Shown one piece after another: positions 41,648-51,090 of a DNA stretch of 64,000 bases. This stretch comes from an uncultured Hyphomicrobiales bacterium (GTDB taxonomy: Bacteria > Pseudomonadota > Alphaproteobacteria > Rhizobiales > Beijerinckiaceae): the NCBI GenBank assembly GCA_903900975.1, contig CAIUPE010000141.1, positions 54,822 through 118,821 on the forward strand, in the 5' to 3' direction. The notes under the pieces were generated by a model. It worked only from the letters and a program-made list of their open reading frames with translations, was not told the origin of the DNA and made no database searches. The position numbers were made by a program, and so were the translations under genes. The number at the start of each line of letters is the position of its first letter. The stretch's first letter is position 1.

Positions 41648-43264
41648 ATGCTTCGTTATTCCCGCGGTAAAATTGCTGCTATCCTTTTGTTGGCTTTTGC
41701 CGGCTTCTATTTTGCCGCGCCAAGCCTGATGTCGCCTGAGACCCGTGCGTCGATCAGGGCCAATGCGCCCGGATTTATCCCGGGATGGATGATCCCGAGC
41801 CAAGCCATCGTCTTGGGCCTGGATTTGCAAGGCGGATCGCATGTCCTGCTTGAAGTGGACAGTAGCGCCGTCATCAAGACACAAATCAATACGCTTCGGG
41901 ATGATATGCGTCGCGTGTTGCGCGAGGAAAAAGTGGCTTTGGCCGGTGGTCTGGCCGTGCTTCCGCGCGGTGTTTCGGTTCGTATTGTTGACGATTCCGA
42001 GCGCAAGCGGGTCATGCCGAAGCTGCGCGAGATTGTTAATCCGGGCCCGGCTATGTCGATTTTGAGCGGCGGTTCCCAGCCTTTATTCGTTTTTGACGAA
42101 CAGCCGGACGGTTTGGTGAGCATCACGCTCACCGAACAGGGCGTGACCGATAAGATCCGTAAAGCCATCGATCAGGCCATTGAAGTTCTGCGTCGTCGCA
42201 TCGATGCGCTTGGTACGACCGAGCCGAATATTCAACGCCAAGGCGCAGACCGTATTTTGGTTCAGGTGCCAGGCTTACAAGATCCAAAGCGTCTGAAGGA
42301 TATTCTGGGAACAACCGCCCAGCTTGAATTCCGCATGGTGGCCGAGTCCGGGGCCGCGGCGGGTGATACGGAGATGTTGCCACAGGCTGACGAGGGCGCA
42401 GCCCAATTGCCGATCGAAAAGCGCGTGATCGTGCAAGGCGAAGATTTGATTGAAGCGCAACCCGGATTTGATAGCCGCAGCAGCGAGCCGATTGTTAATT
42501 TCAAATTCAACATTCGGGGTGCCCAGCGTTTTGGGCAGGTAACATCGGAGGCGGTTGGTCGGTCCTTGGCCATTGTGCTTGATCGGAAAGTGATTTCAGC
42601 TCCCCGTATTCTGTCGCCAATTACAGGTGGACAGGGCCAAATTTCTGGCCGCTTCACGGTTGAAGCTGCCAATAACCTTTCGATTCTGCTCCGCGCGGGT
42701 GCCTTGCCAGCGCCTTTGACGATTGTTGAAGAGCGTACGGTTGGGCCGGGTCTAGGCCAAGATTCGATCAATGCCGGTAAAATTGCTTCTTATGTGGCGG
42801 CAGTCCTAGTCGTTGGCTTTATGTTTGCGACCTATGGGCTTTTTGGCCTGTTCGCCAACATCGCGTTGGCCATCCATGTCGTGCTGATTTTTGCGATGAT
42901 GTCGCTGATCGGTACAACGCTAACGCTACCCGGCATTGCAGGTATCGTGTTGACCATCGGTACCGCCGTGGATTCGAATGTTCTGATTTATGAACGCATC
43001 CGCGAGGAGGTGCGGCAGGGTAGAAGCCTCGTTGCCTCGCTCGATGCGGGCTTTACCCGAGCGTTTGCCACGATTATTGACTCGAATGTCACCATGTTTA
43101 TTGCCGCGGCCATTCTATTCTTTTTTGGCTCTGGTCCTGTTCGCGGCTTCGCTGTGACCATGGTTTTCGGTATTATTACGACGGTTGTGACCGCGGTGAC
43201 GATGACGCGTATGATGATTGCGTTGTGGTATACGCGTTCGCGGCCACAACGCATGCCGTTCTGA
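41648..43264 (+). CDS. secD: Protein translocase subunit SecD
   Basis: SecD with SecF uses the proton motive force to complete Sec-dependent export on the periplasmic side. One N-terminal helix precedes the motif GLDLQGGSHVLLEVD (about residue 58). A large periplasmic P1 domain follows, then a five-helix RND-type membrane domain with GIAGIVLTIGTAVDSNVLIYERIREE, which carries the functional Asp. It is 538 aa, complete. It starts 31 bp after yajC and ends 14 bp before secF. Confidence 0.98.
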   Translation: MLRYSRGKIAAILLLAFAGFYFAAPSLMSPETRASIRANAPGFIPGWMIPSQAIVLGLDLQGGSHVLLEVDSSAVIKTQINTLRDDMRRVLREEKVALAGGLAVLPRGVSVRIVDDSERKRVMPKLREIVNPGPAMSILSGGSQPLFVFDEQPDGLVSITLTEQGVTDKIRKAIDQAIEVLRRRIDALGTTEPNIQRQGADRILVQVPGLQDPKRLKDILGTTAQLEFRMVAESGAAAGDTEMLPQADEGAAQLPIEKRVIVQGEDLIEAQPGFDSRSSEPIVNFKFNIRGAQRFGQVTSEAVGRSLAIVLDRKVISAPRILSPITGGQGQISGRFTVEAANNLSILLRAGALPAPLTIVEERTVGPGLGQDSINAGKIASYVAAVLVVGFMFATYGLFGLFANIALAIHVVLIFAMMSLIGTTLTLPGIAGIVLTIGTAVDSNVLIYERIREEVRQGRSLVASLDAGFTRAFATIIDSNVTMFIAAAILFFFGSGPVRGFAVTMVFGIITTVVTAVTMTRMMIALWYTRSRPQRMPF

Positions 43265-43278
43265 GGGGATAAGACACC

Positions 43279-44229
43279 ATGAAACTTCTCAGGATTATTC
43301 CGGACGATACCACCTTCGGATTCATGAATTTCCGGAGCATCAGCTTTCCGATTTCGGCCTTTTTGTCGGTCGTCTCAGTCGTTACCTTTCTGATGATCGG
43401 TTTGAATTTCGGTATCGATTTCACGGGCGGCACGCTGATCGAGATGAAGGCGCTGTCGGGTAAGGCCGATATTGCAGCGGTTCGTTCGGCTACCTCTGAT
43501 TTGGCTGTCGGGGATGTCGAAGTGCAAGAATTCGGCAATCAAGGCGAAGTATCGCTCCGCTTTGGCTTACAGCCCGGCGGTGATAAAGGCCAGCCGGCCG
43601 TCGTCGAACGGGTTCGGGGCACCTTCAGCGCCAATTACGAATTCCGCCGTGTCGAAGTGGTTGGCCCGCGCGTATCCGGTGAGTTGGTGCAGTCGGGCAT
43701 TTTAGGCGTCGTGCTCTCGGTACTGGCCGTGCTGGTCTATCTGTGGTTCCGTTTTGAATGGCAATTTGCCGTTGGTGCCGTGATTGCGACGCTGCACGAT
43801 CTCGTCCTGACGATCGGCTTTTTCGCGGTGACCCAGATCGAATTCAACATGACGTCGATTGCCGCCATTTTGACCATTGTCGGCTATTCGTTGAACGATA
43901 CCGTGGTGGTGTTTGACCGTATCCGCGAATTGCTCCGCAAATATAAACGGTTGCCGATCGCGAATTTGCTCGATCTTTCGATCAACACAACTTTGTCGCG
44001 GACGGTGATGACCTCAATGACAACCTCGCTGGCCTTGCTGGCCTTGGTTCTGTTTGGCGGATCGGTGATCAAGAGTTTCTCGTATGCCATGATCTTTGGT
44101 GTGGTAATCGGGACCTATTCGTCGATCTTCATTGCAGCACCCGTACTGATCTATCTTGGTGCCCGCATCGCTGCTGAAGCCAATGATACAGAAGCCCCCG
44201 TAACGGATGCAGCCGCCAAAACGAAATGA
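43279..44229 (+). CDS. secF: Protein translocase subunit SecF
   Basis: SecF pairs with SecD. It has the N-terminal helix, the FGIDFTGGTLIEMK motif (about residue 47) and a smaller P4 domain. The membrane domain contains ILTIVGYSLNDTVVVFDRIRE and TMTTSLALLALVLFGG. It is 316 aa, normal. Its last four bases overlap the start of the Mth938-like gene (ATGA), so that gene is translationally coupled to secF. Confidence 0.98.
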   Translation: MKLLRIIPDDTTFGFMNFRSISFPISAFLSVVSVVTFLMIGLNFGIDFTGGTLIEMKALSGKADIAAVRSATSDLAVGDVEVQEFGNQGEVSLRFGLQPGGDKGQPAVVERVRGTFSANYEFRRVEVVGPRVSGELVQSGILGVVLSVLAVLVYLWFRFEWQFAVGAVIATLHDLVLTIGFFAVTQIEFNMTSIAAILTIVGYSLNDTVVVFDRIRELLRKYKRLPIANLLDLSINTTLSRTVMTSMTTSLALLALVLFGGSVIKSFSYAMIFGVVIGTYSSIFIAAPVLIYLGARIAAEANDTEAPVTDAAAKTK

Positions 44230-44609
44230 CAGCTTCGCTTCACGACGGCTTTGTTCCTGGCCGCCATCTGTTGGATGCGGTCGGCAATGGCGGCTTTCGT
44301 TTTGCAGAAATGTCGCATCGGGGGTCTATTTTGATCCTCGCATCGGGTATTTATGCATGGTCGGCACACGGACCGGAAGATTTGACCGGATCCGCCTTCG
44401 CACCAGTCATCGCCGAAGCCGCCAAGCTTGATTTTTTGTTGATTGGAACCGGTATTCATCCGGCCCATCTGTCGGATGAGGTCCGTTGGCGCTTTAGGGA
44501 GGCCAAAATTGGGATCGATACGATGACGACGCCTGCTGCCGCGCGGACCTATAATGTGATGGTGAATGAAGGCCGTCGTGTTGCCGCAGCCTTATTAGCC
44601 ATTGATTAG
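44226..44609 (+). CDS. Mth938-fold (DUF498) protein, NDUFAF3-like
   Basis: This 127-aa protein has the Mth938-like fold shared with NDUFAF3, a mitochondrial complex I assembly factor. The family core is FRFAEMSHRGSILILASGIYAW, LLIGTGIHPAHL, and the C-terminal IDTMTTPAAARTYNVMVNEGRRVAAALLAI, an especially strong signature. No catalytic residues are known. It overlaps secF by 4 bp and is followed 5 bp later by a relative of a second complex I assembly factor, NDUFAF6. An assembly role in this bacterium is inferred from the mitochondrial proteins. Confidence 0.92.
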   Translation: MTASLHDGFVPGRHLLDAVGNGGFRFAEMSHRGSILILASGIYAWSAHGPEDLTGSAFAPVIAEAAKLDFLLIGTGIHPAHLSDEVRWRFREAKIGIDTMTTPAAARTYNVMVNEGRRVAAALLAID

Positions 44610-44613
44610 CACC

Positions 44614-45465
44614 ATGACTGACGCGACCGACACCGAGGCCTGTCTTGCGCTGCTGAAGCAGGGCGATTTCGACCGATATTTGACCTGTCTCTTTTCACCG
44701 CCCGAGCATCGCTCCGCACTGGCCGCGCTTTTCGCCTTCAACCTCGAAATTGTCCGGACTCCCGCGCTCGTCTCCGAGCCGATGATCGGCGATATACGGT
44801 TGCAATGGTGGCGGGATGTCCTGAATGGCGAGCGGCAAGAAGAAGCCAACGCCCATCCGGTAGCCGCACCGTTGATGAACACCTTGGCGCGCTATTCGTT
44901 GCCGGTTCAGGCGCTGCTTGATTTGATCGATGCCCGTGTTTTTGATCTCTATCACGATCTTATGCCGACCGAAAATGATGTCGAGGCCTATTGCGGGGAA
45001 ACCACCTCATCGCTTTTCCGGCTCGCATCGATCATCCTCAGTAAAGGCCAAGAGATTGCCTCGGCAGATGTATCGGGCCATGCCGGTGTGGCGGTAGGAT
45101 TGACGTCGATCCTCAGAGCCTTGCCCTGGCACGCCGCTCGGGGTCAGATCTTTCTGTCGGTCGAGCGGATGGATCGCTTTGGCGTTAAAGCGGAAGATAT
45201 TCGGACCCGCCAAGCTTTGCCCGAACTCCTCAAGGCGCTGGCCGATCTGCGCCATAAAATCCGATATCATTTGAGCGAAGCGGAAACGGCTTTGCTTTCG
45301 ACACCTGACACCCTCAAGCCAGCCTTTTTATCGCTGGTGACGGTCGTCCCGCAGCTTCGTCAGATGGATGACCGAGATTACAATCCATTTACAACCCCAA
45401 TCATCTCGTCGCGGCTCGCCTCGCTGTATCGCTATTGGCGGCGCGCGCGGATGATTAAGGCCTAG
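44614..45465 (+). CDS. Squalene/phytoene-synthase-like protein, NDUFAF6-like
   Basis: The 283-aa helical protein has the squalene/phytoene synthase fold ([40 protein letters not shown]) but the two Asp-rich prenyl-diphosphate sites are missing. The first is replaced around FNLEIVRT and the second around [11 protein letters not shown]. It is therefore unlikely to make phytoene or squalene and resembles the NDUFAF6 branch. I start at the ATG at 44614, since a slightly longer TTG form overlaps the previous stop. Convergent overlap of 4 bp with trmFO. No carotenoid or hopanoid genes lie nearby. Confidence 0.9.
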   Translation: MTDATDTEACLALLKQGDFDRYLTCLFSPPEHRSALAALFAFNLEIVRTPALVSEPMIGDIRLQWWRDVLNGERQEEANAHPVAAPLMNTLARYSLPVQALLDLIDARVFDLYHDLMPTENDVEAYCGETTSSLFRLASIILSKGQEIASADVSGHAGVAVGLTSILRALPWHAARGQIFLSVERMDRFGVKAEDIRTRQALPELLKALADLRHKIRYHLSEAETALLSTPDTLKPAFLSLVTVVPQLRQMDDRDYNPFTTPIISSRLASLYRYWRRARMIKA

Positions 45466-46868
45466 GGCGCGCTGGGTAGTTCCGCAATCCAATGGTCGAG
45501 ATCAAAGGCAGCCCTTGAGGTAAGGGCGCGTTTTCGGGCGGCCGATTTTTCCGGCCCCTTGAGGCGTTTGCCGTTGGCGTCATTCTTGTCGAAGGCGATC
45601 GGCGGAAACAAACCGAAATTAACATTCATGGGTTGGAACGAGGGAGGTCCAGCGTCAATGGTCTCGATGTGGCCGCCGGTAATATGGTTGATCAACGCGC
45701 CCAAAGCCGTAGTGACAGGGAAGGGCGGCAGGGCCACGCCTGTTCGTTCAGCGGCTGTAAACGTGCCAGCCGCGAGCCCAATAGCAGCGCTCTCGACATA
45801 GCCTTCACACCCTGTGATCTGCCCCGCAAAGCGCAACCGCGGCTGGGCTTTCAATTGCAAAGTGTGGTCGAGTAAATTCGGCGAATTCAAATAGGTATTG
45901 CGATGCAAGCCGCCCAACCGTGCAAATTCGGCGTTTTGTAAACCCGGGATCATCCGCAAGACCTTGGCTTGTTCGGCATATTTGAGCTTTGTTTGAAAGC
46001 CAACGATATTATAGAGGGTTCCGAGCGCGTTATCCTGCCGCAATTGCACAATGGCGTAGGATTTGACCATTGGGTCACGCGGATTAGTAAGGCCAACCGG
46101 CTTCATTGGGCCGTGGCGTAGGGTTTCACGACCGCGCTCTGCCATAATCTCAATGGGTAGACATCCGTCAAAATAGGGAGTGCCTTCCCACATTTTGAAA
46201 TCGGTCTTTTCTCCTACCAATAAGGCATCGACAAAGGCCTCATACTGCTCACGGTTCATAGGACAGTTGATATAATCGGCGCCGTTACCGCCCGGTCCCA
46301 CTTTGTCATACCGGCTCTGAAACCAAGCGATGTCCATATCGATGGTTTCGGCGTGGACGATGGGCGCAATGGCGTCAAAAAAAGCCAACTGCTTCTCGCC
46401 CGTCAAGCCGCGCACGGCTTCCGCCAGTGCTGGCGAGGTGAGTGGGCCAGTGGCGATAATCACGCGATCCCAGTCTGCGGGAGGCAGACCTTGGACCTCT
46501 TCCCGTAGGATGGTGATCAGCGGATGTTGGTTCAACGCTTGCGTTACGGTTTGAGCAAATCCGTCCCGATCGACCGCAAGCGCGCCGCCGGCGGGCACCT
46601 GATTCGCATCGGCGGCCAGCATGATCAGCGAACCAAGCTTCCGCATTTCGGCATGAAGCAGACCAACAGCATTGGTTGCCGCTTCATCGGACCTGAAGGA
46701 ATTGGAGCAAACGAGTTCTGCGAGATGCTCGGTTTTATGGGCGTCGGTGACGCGTACGGGGCGCATCTCATGCAAGATGACGGGCACGCCGCGCGAGGCT
46801 AGCTGCCAAGCCGCTTCCGAGCCGGCCAAACCGCCGCCGATAATATGGACTGCTTGTTGATGGGTCAT
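45462..46868 (-). CDS. trmFO: Methylenetetrahydrofolate--tRNA-(uracil-5-)-methyltransferase TrmFO
   Basis: TrmFO makes 5-methyluridine at position 54 of tRNAs using methylene-THF and FADH2. The FAD-binding GGGLAG (11-16) lies in [26 protein letters not shown] contains the conserved Cys region, and [13 protein letters not shown] and [10 protein letters not shown] are family motifs. It is 468 aa, complete. Alphaproteobacteria commonly use TrmFO in place of TrmA. Convergent with the preceding gene by 4 bp; a terminator for the next upstream gene lies 50 bp before its start. Confidence 0.97.
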   Translation of the reverse strand: MTHQQAVHIIGGGLAGSEAAWQLASRGVPVILHEMRPVRVTDAHKTEHLAELVCSNSFRSDEAATNAVGLLHAEMRKLGSLIMLAADANQVPAGGALAVDRDGFAQTVTQALNQHPLITILREEVQGLPPADWDRVIIATGPLTSPALAEAVRGLTGEKQLAFFDAIAPIVHAETIDMDIAWFQSRYDKVGPGGNGADYINCPMNREQYEAFVDALLVGEKTDFKMWEGTPYFDGCLPIEIMAERGRETLRHGPMKPVGLTNPRDPMVKSYAIVQLRQDNALGTLYNIVGFQTKLKYAEQAKVLRMIPGLQNAEFARLGGLHRNTYLNSPNLLDHTLQLKAQPRLRFAGQITGCEGYVESAAIGLAAGTFTAAERTGVALPPFPVTTALGALINHITGGHIETIDAGPPSFQPMNVNFGLFPPIAFDKNDANGKRLKGPEKSAARKRALTSRAAFDLDHWIAELPSAP

Positions 46869-46914
46869 GGCCGGACCTTAAGCCGATGATACCGGAGGCG
46901 ACAAGGTCTTATCC

Positions 46915-46948
46915 AAAAGAAAACGCCCGCCGGGGGATGGCGGGCGTT
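46915..46948 (-). terminator. Intrinsic terminator after the DUF1127 gene
   Basis: On the minus strand a GC-rich stem (bases 46922-46931 paired with 46939-46948, 10 bp) with a 7-nt loop is followed by TTTTCTTTT. It would end transcription of the DUF1127 gene before trmFO. The plus strand shows no T run. Confidence 0.8.
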
Positions 46949-46999
46949 CTAAAACCTAACGGGAAAAGGGGGGTAAACCCGTCAGGAAAAGCTGATTTC

Positions 47000-47161
47000 T
47001 TAGCGGGCAACCGAACGCTTAGCGACGAAGCGGATGTCGCTGCGTGAAATGCCGAGGTCGTTCAAATCGCGATCGGTCAACGAAGACAGCTCACGAATCG
47101 TGTTGCGGATCTTGGCCCAACGGCGAAAGTTATTCTTGAGTGTCGAAATGGTAAGCATCAT
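47000..47161 (-). CDS. DUF1127 (YjiS-like) small protein
   Basis: A 53-aa basic protein, too short for many gene finders. It reads MMLTISTLKNNFRRWAKI..., with the DUF1127 core RNTIRELSSLTDRDLNDLGISRSDI, where TDRDLNDLGISRSDI is the family signature. It ends in a basic tail KRSVAR. AAGGA lies 5-8 nt before the two adjacent ATG codons at 47161 and 47158. A strong terminator follows, and a nested inverted repeat lies about 145 bp upstream, so it is a stand-alone gene. In other alphaproteobacteria DUF1127 proteins have been linked to RNA turnover and phosphate or carbon metabolism; the role here is unknown. Confidence 0.9.
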   Translation of the reverse strand: MMLTISTLKNNFRRWAKIRNTIRELSSLTDRDLNDLGISRSDIRFVAKRSVAR

Positions 47162-47303
47162 TATCATCCTTCTTTACGGTCAGTGCCATCTCCGCCGTCC
47201 GTTAATCCGTGGCAGCGATGACTGAATTTGTTGCACTGCTCATAAGTGGGATTCTTAGGCCTTGCTAGACCTATATCGACGCTCCAGCTATGCATAAATA
47301 GCA

Positions 47304-47331
47304 TGACATCATTAAATAATGACTAATGTCA
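47304..47331. promoter_or_regulatory. Nested inverted repeat upstream of the DUF1127 gene
   Basis: TGACAT (47304-47309) and ATGTCA (47326-47331) form an inverted repeat. Nested inside is CATTA-AA-TAATG (47310-47321). The region is AT-rich compared with its surroundings and lies between the uvrA stop and the DUF1127 gene, both on the minus strand. A regulator operator is the likeliest reading; a weak terminator for uvrA is the alternative. Confidence 0.45.
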
Positions 47332-47353
47332 CGCAATATTCACATAGATGACA

Positions 47354-50314
47354 CTATTCCGCCGCAATTTTCGATCGCTTGGCTTTGTGCGTTGCAGCAG
47401 GGCGCCGCATCATGACGTCTTTGAGAAACCGTGCGGTATGTCCGGCACCCGATTTAATGACATCTTCGGGCGTGCCTTGGGCCACGATTTGTCCGCCGCC
47501 ATCGCCTCCCTCGGGGCCCATATCGATCATCCAATCGGCCGTTTTGATCACTTCCAAATTATGTTCGATCACCATCACGGTATTGCCTTGATCGACCAGC
47601 TCGTGCAGCACCTCCAGCAATTTTGCCACATCATGGAAATGCAGGCCTGTGGTAGGCTCGTCTAGAATATAGAGCGTTCGACCGGTTGCGCGGCGCGACA
47701 ATTCTTTCGACAATTTGACGCGTTGCGCCTCACCGCCAGATAGAGTGGTCGCCTGTTGGCCAACTTTGACATAATCGAGGCCAACCCGGGCCAAAGTTTC
47801 CATTTTTTCCCGGATCGACGGAACAGCCTTAAACAGCAAGGCGGCTTCCTCAACCGTCATATCGAGTACATCGGCGATCGATTTATCGCGGAATTTTACT
47901 TCCAACGTCTCACGATCATAACGTTTGCCCTTGCATACGTCGCAAGTGACATAGACATCGGGCAAAAAGTGCATCTCGATTTTGATTACGCCATCGCCCT
48001 GACATGCCTCGCACCGCCCGCCCTTGACGTTGAACGAGAAGCGTCCCGGTTGATACCCACGCGCTTTGGCCTCGGGAAGCCCTGCGAACCATTCCCGGAT
48101 CGGCGTAAAGGCGCCCGTATAGGTGGCTGGGTTCGAGCGTGGGGTCCGGCCAATCGGCGATTGGTCGATGTCGATCACTTTATCGAGGTGCTCTAATCCT
48201 TCAATGCGGTCAAAGGGGGCGGGCTGTTCGAAAGCTCCGTTCAGACGCCGCGCGACGGCGCGATATAGCGTATCGATCACCAAGGTTGATTTTCCACCAC
48301 CCGACACACCGGTGATGCAGGTGAAGGTGCCAAGCGGGATTTCAGCCGTGACGTTTTTTAGGTTGTTGCCTTTGGCGCCGACCAGACGCAGCATTTTGCC
48401 TTTTTGCGGCTTCCGCCGCTTCTCTGGCATGCTAACGCCCATTTCGCCCTTTAAATATTTGCCCGTCAGGGAATTAGGATCGGCCAGAATATCTGCGGGT
48501 TGTCCTTCTGAAACGATATGGCCGCCATGGATACCGGCACCCGGGCCTACATCGACGACCCAATCGGCTTCCAAAATCGCATCCTCGTCATGTTCGACCA
48601 CGATCACCGTGTTGCCGAGGTCTCTGAGGCGTTTCAACGTACCGAGGAGTCGCTCATTGTCGCGTTGATGCAAGCCGATCGAGGGTTCGTCCAGCACATA
48701 TAACACGCCCGAAAGACCTGAGCCGATTTGCGATGCCAAACGAATCCGTTGGCTCTCGCCGCCCGAAAGCGTGCCGGAATTGCGCGATAGGGTCAGATAA
48801 TCGAGCCCCACATCAAGCAAGAAGGTGAGGCGATCGCGAATTTCTTTTAAAATTCGGCCAGCGATTTCATTCTGCTTGGCGGTCATTTGGTCGGGTAGGG
48901 TGCCGAACCAGCGATGGGCTTCGCGAACCGAATAGGAAGCGACTTGCGCGATGTGGTGGCCGTTCAGCTTTACTGCCAAAGCCTCAGGCTTAAGTCGGAA
49001 GCCCTGACAGGATGAACATGGTGTCGCCGACATAAAGCGCGAGATTTCCTCCCGCGCCCAATCGCTATCGGTTTCTTTCCAGCGGCGCTCCAGATTGGGA
49101 ACAACGCCCTCGAATGGCTTAACCACCTGATAGGAACGGGCGCCATCATCATAAGCGAAGCGGATATCGTCATTACCGGTGCCGAACAAAATGGCCGATT
49201 GCGCCTCTTCCGACAGGTCGGCAAAGCGGGTCGTCATTTTATAGCCATAATGAAGACCCAAGGCTTGCAAGGTTTGGCCATAATAAGGAGAGGATGATTT
49301 CGCCCACGGTGCAATGGCTCCGCCTTTGAGGGTCAAGGTCTCATCGGGAACCACAAGAGCCGGATCAACCCGCATCTCATGGCCCAAACCGTCGCATGCC
49401 GGACAAGCGCCAAACGGATTGTTAAACGAAAACAGCCGCGGTTCGATCTCTGGAATGGTGAAGCCTGACACCGGACAGGCAAATTTTTGTGAGAAGGTAA
49501 AGCGTTTGGCTTCGCCCTTTTCGTTTTTCTCGTCGGCGAATTCAATCACCGCGATACCGTCGGCCAGTTCGAGGATGGTTTCAAAACTCTCGGCCAGCCT
49601 CGCGCCAATATCAGAGCGCACAACGATACGGTCGACGACGATCTCGATGTCGTGTTTTAGCTTTTTATCGAGCGCCGGTGCATCGGGAATTTCATAAAAT
49701 TGTCCATCGATTTTGACGCGCTGGAAGCCGCGCTTCTGGAAATCGGCCAATTCCTTGCGATATTCACCCTTGCGACCGCGAACGACCGGCGCCAGCAGAA
49801 ATAGCCGCGTCTTTTCCGGCATGGCTAAAATACGGTCGACCATTTGTTGAACGGTCTGGCTTTCAATCGGTAGTCCCGTGGCAGGAGAATATGGGATACC
49901 GGCGCGGGCAAACAATAAGCGCATGTAATCATAAATCTCGGTAACGGTTGCTACCGTTGAACGCGGATTTTTTGACGTTGTCTTTTGCTCGATCGAGATC
50001 GCGGGCGAAAGTCCTTCGATCTGATCCACATCCGGCTTCTGCATCATTTCAAGAAATTGGCGTGCATAAGCCGACAGGCTTTCAACATAGCGCCTTTGGC
50101 CCTCGGCATAGATCGTATCAAAGGCCAGCGATGATTTACCCGAACCCGAAAGGCCGGTGAACACAACAAGCCGGTCCTTGGGGATGACAAGATCGACGTT
50201 TTTGAGGTTGTGTTCGCGCGCGCCTCTTATCGATATGACGCGCGAATCCCGCGTCGTCGGGGTGGCCTTGTCGAAGAGGGCGTCGAGCTTTGCCATTCCA
50301 GTCTTGTCCTTCAT
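47354..50314 (-). CDS. uvrA: Excinuclease ABC subunit A
   Basis: UvrA is the damage-sensing ATPase of nucleotide excision repair. Two ABC modules are present: Walker [10 protein letters not shown] near residue 54 with its later [14 protein letters not shown], and [10 protein letters not shown] with [14 protein letters not shown] and [13 protein letters not shown]. The C-terminal zinc finger CEAC...CDVC is intact. In the first zinc module, [10 protein letters not shown] has Ser where the second Cys of a CxxC pair is usual, while CPACDGLG is kept. It is 986 aa. The ATG at 50314 is used; an in-frame ATG at 50296 is possible. A LexA box lies upstream. Confidence 0.97.
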   Translation of the reverse strand: MKDKTGMAKLDALFDKATPTTRDSRVISIRGAREHNLKNVDLVIPKDRLVVFTGLSGSGKSSLAFDTIYAEGQRRYVESLSAYARQFLEMMQKPDVDQIEGLSPAISIEQKTTSKNPRSTVATVTEIYDYMRLLFARAGIPYSPATGLPIESQTVQQMVDRILAMPEKTRLFLLAPVVRGRKGEYRKELADFQKRGFQRVKIDGQFYEIPDAPALDKKLKHDIEIVVDRIVVRSDIGARLAESFETILELADGIAVIEFADEKNEKGEAKRFTFSQKFACPVSGFTIPEIEPRLFSFNNPFGACPACDGLGHEMRVDPALVVPDETLTLKGGAIAPWAKSSSPYYGQTLQALGLHYGYKMTTRFADLSEEAQSAILFGTGNDDIRFAYDDGARSYQVVKPFEGVVPNLERRWKETDSDWAREEISRFMSATPCSSCQGFRLKPEALAVKLNGHHIAQVASYSVREAHRWFGTLPDQMTAKQNEIAGRILKEIRDRLTFLLDVGLDYLTLSRNSGTLSGGESQRIRLASQIGSGLSGVLYVLDEPSIGLHQRDNERLLGTLKRLRDLGNTVIVVEHDEDAILEADWVVDVGPGAGIHGGHIVSEGQPADILADPNSLTGKYLKGEMGVSMPEKRRKPQKGKMLRLVGAKGNNLKNVTAEIPLGTFTCITGVSGGGKSTLVIDTLYRAVARRLNGAFEQPAPFDRIEGLEHLDKVIDIDQSPIGRTPRSNPATYTGAFTPIREWFAGLPEAKARGYQPGRFSFNVKGGRCEACQGDGVIKIEMHFLPDVYVTCDVCKGKRYDRETLEVKFRDKSIADVLDMTVEEAALLFKAVPSIREKMETLARVGLDYVKVGQQATTLSGGEAQRVKLSKELSRRATGRTLYILDEPTTGLHFHDVAKLLEVLHELVDQGNTVMVIEHNLEVIKTADWMIDMGPEGGDGGGQIVAQGTPEDVIKSGAGHTARFLKDVMMRRPAATHKAKRSKIAAE

Positions 50315-50413
50315 TACGCGAGAGATACGCCTTACCTAATGCCGAGAACCCCAAAGCGCCATGCCCTGTTCACCTCGTCCGGTTGACATACGCAAACAAT
50401 TCAGATTGGATGA

Positions 50414-50428
50414 GAACGTATCATGAAC
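50414..50428. promoter_or_regulatory. SOS (LexA) box, GAAC-N7-GAAC
   Basis: GAAC (50414-50417), seven bases, then GAAC (50425-50428) is an exact match to the alphaproteobacterial LexA operator. It lies in the 217-bp gap between divergent uvrA and ssb, which are classical SOS genes. A TTGACA at 50383-50388 could be the -35 element of the ssb promoter, placing the box near its start point. Confidence 0.82.
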
Positions 50429-50531
50429 ATTAGCGTGCTCGATGTGGATAACGCAACAGGGGCGCGCGCATTTTCAACCGTGTAGGGTATGGTCCCCCCA
50501 GAAAATCGGATCGAAGTGAAGGAGAGCGACG

Positions 50532-51017
50532 ATGGCAGGCAGTGTGAACAAGGTGATCTTGGTGGGCAATGTTGGCCGCGACCCCGAGGTTCGCCGGATG
50601 GGATCAGGTGAACCGGTCTGCAATTTTTCGCTGGCAACCTCCGAAACCTGGCGGGACAAGGCGTCGGGTGAGCGCAAAGAGCGGACCGAATGGCACAACA
50701 TTGTGATCTTCAACGAAAATTTGGCCAAGGTTGCCGAACAATATGTCAAAAAAGGCTCCAAGGTTTATATTGAGGGCTCGCTGCAGACCCGGAAATTTAC
50801 CGATAAAAATGGTGCAGAGCGTACGGCGACAGAAGTCGTGTTGCAGCGCTTCCGCGGTGAGATGACCCTGCTTGATGGTCGTTCTGGCGGCGGATCAATG
50901 GACGGGGACGAAGGCGGCAATGCGATGGGCTATAGCGGTGGTGGCGGAAGTTCGCGGCCAGCCATGCAACCATCCGGTGGTGGACGCAGCGATCTTGATG
51001 ATGATATTCCGTTTTAA
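50532..51017 (+). CDS. ssb: Single-stranded DNA-binding protein
   Basis: SSB coats single-stranded DNA and recruits repair and replication proteins. The OB fold spans about residues 1-112 ([35 protein letters not shown]). A Gly/Ser-rich linker leads to the acidic C-terminal tip DDDIPF (156-161), which contacts partner proteins. It is 161 aa, normal. AAGGAG precedes the ATG. It is divergent from uvrA across the LexA box and is followed by an intrinsic terminator. Confidence 0.98.
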   Translation: MAGSVNKVILVGNVGRDPEVRRMGSGEPVCNFSLATSETWRDKASGERKERTEWHNIVIFNENLAKVAEQYVKKGSKVYIEGSLQTRKFTDKNGAERTATEVVLQRFRGEMTLLDGRSGGGSMDGDEGGNAMGYSGGGGSSRPAMQPSGGGRSDLDDDIPF

Positions 51018-51030
51018 TTGAAAAAATTAG

Positions 51031-51054
51031 CGCCTGGCACAACCGGGCGTTTTC
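51031..51054 (+). terminator. Intrinsic terminator after ssb
   Basis: CGCCTGG (51031-51037) pairs with CCGGGCG (51043-51049), with one G-U pair, around a 5-nt loop. It is preceded by an A run and followed by TTTT. It separates ssb from dctA. Confidence 0.72.
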
Positions 51055-51090
51055 ACATCGGGTGAAACGATCATAAGGGGAGTGATTGAG

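Noticed and set aside
50423..50482. 19-codon open frame (MNISVLDVDNATG...) between uvrA and ssb.
   Set aside because: It overlaps the LexA box, lacks a ribosome site and shows no family; probably chance.
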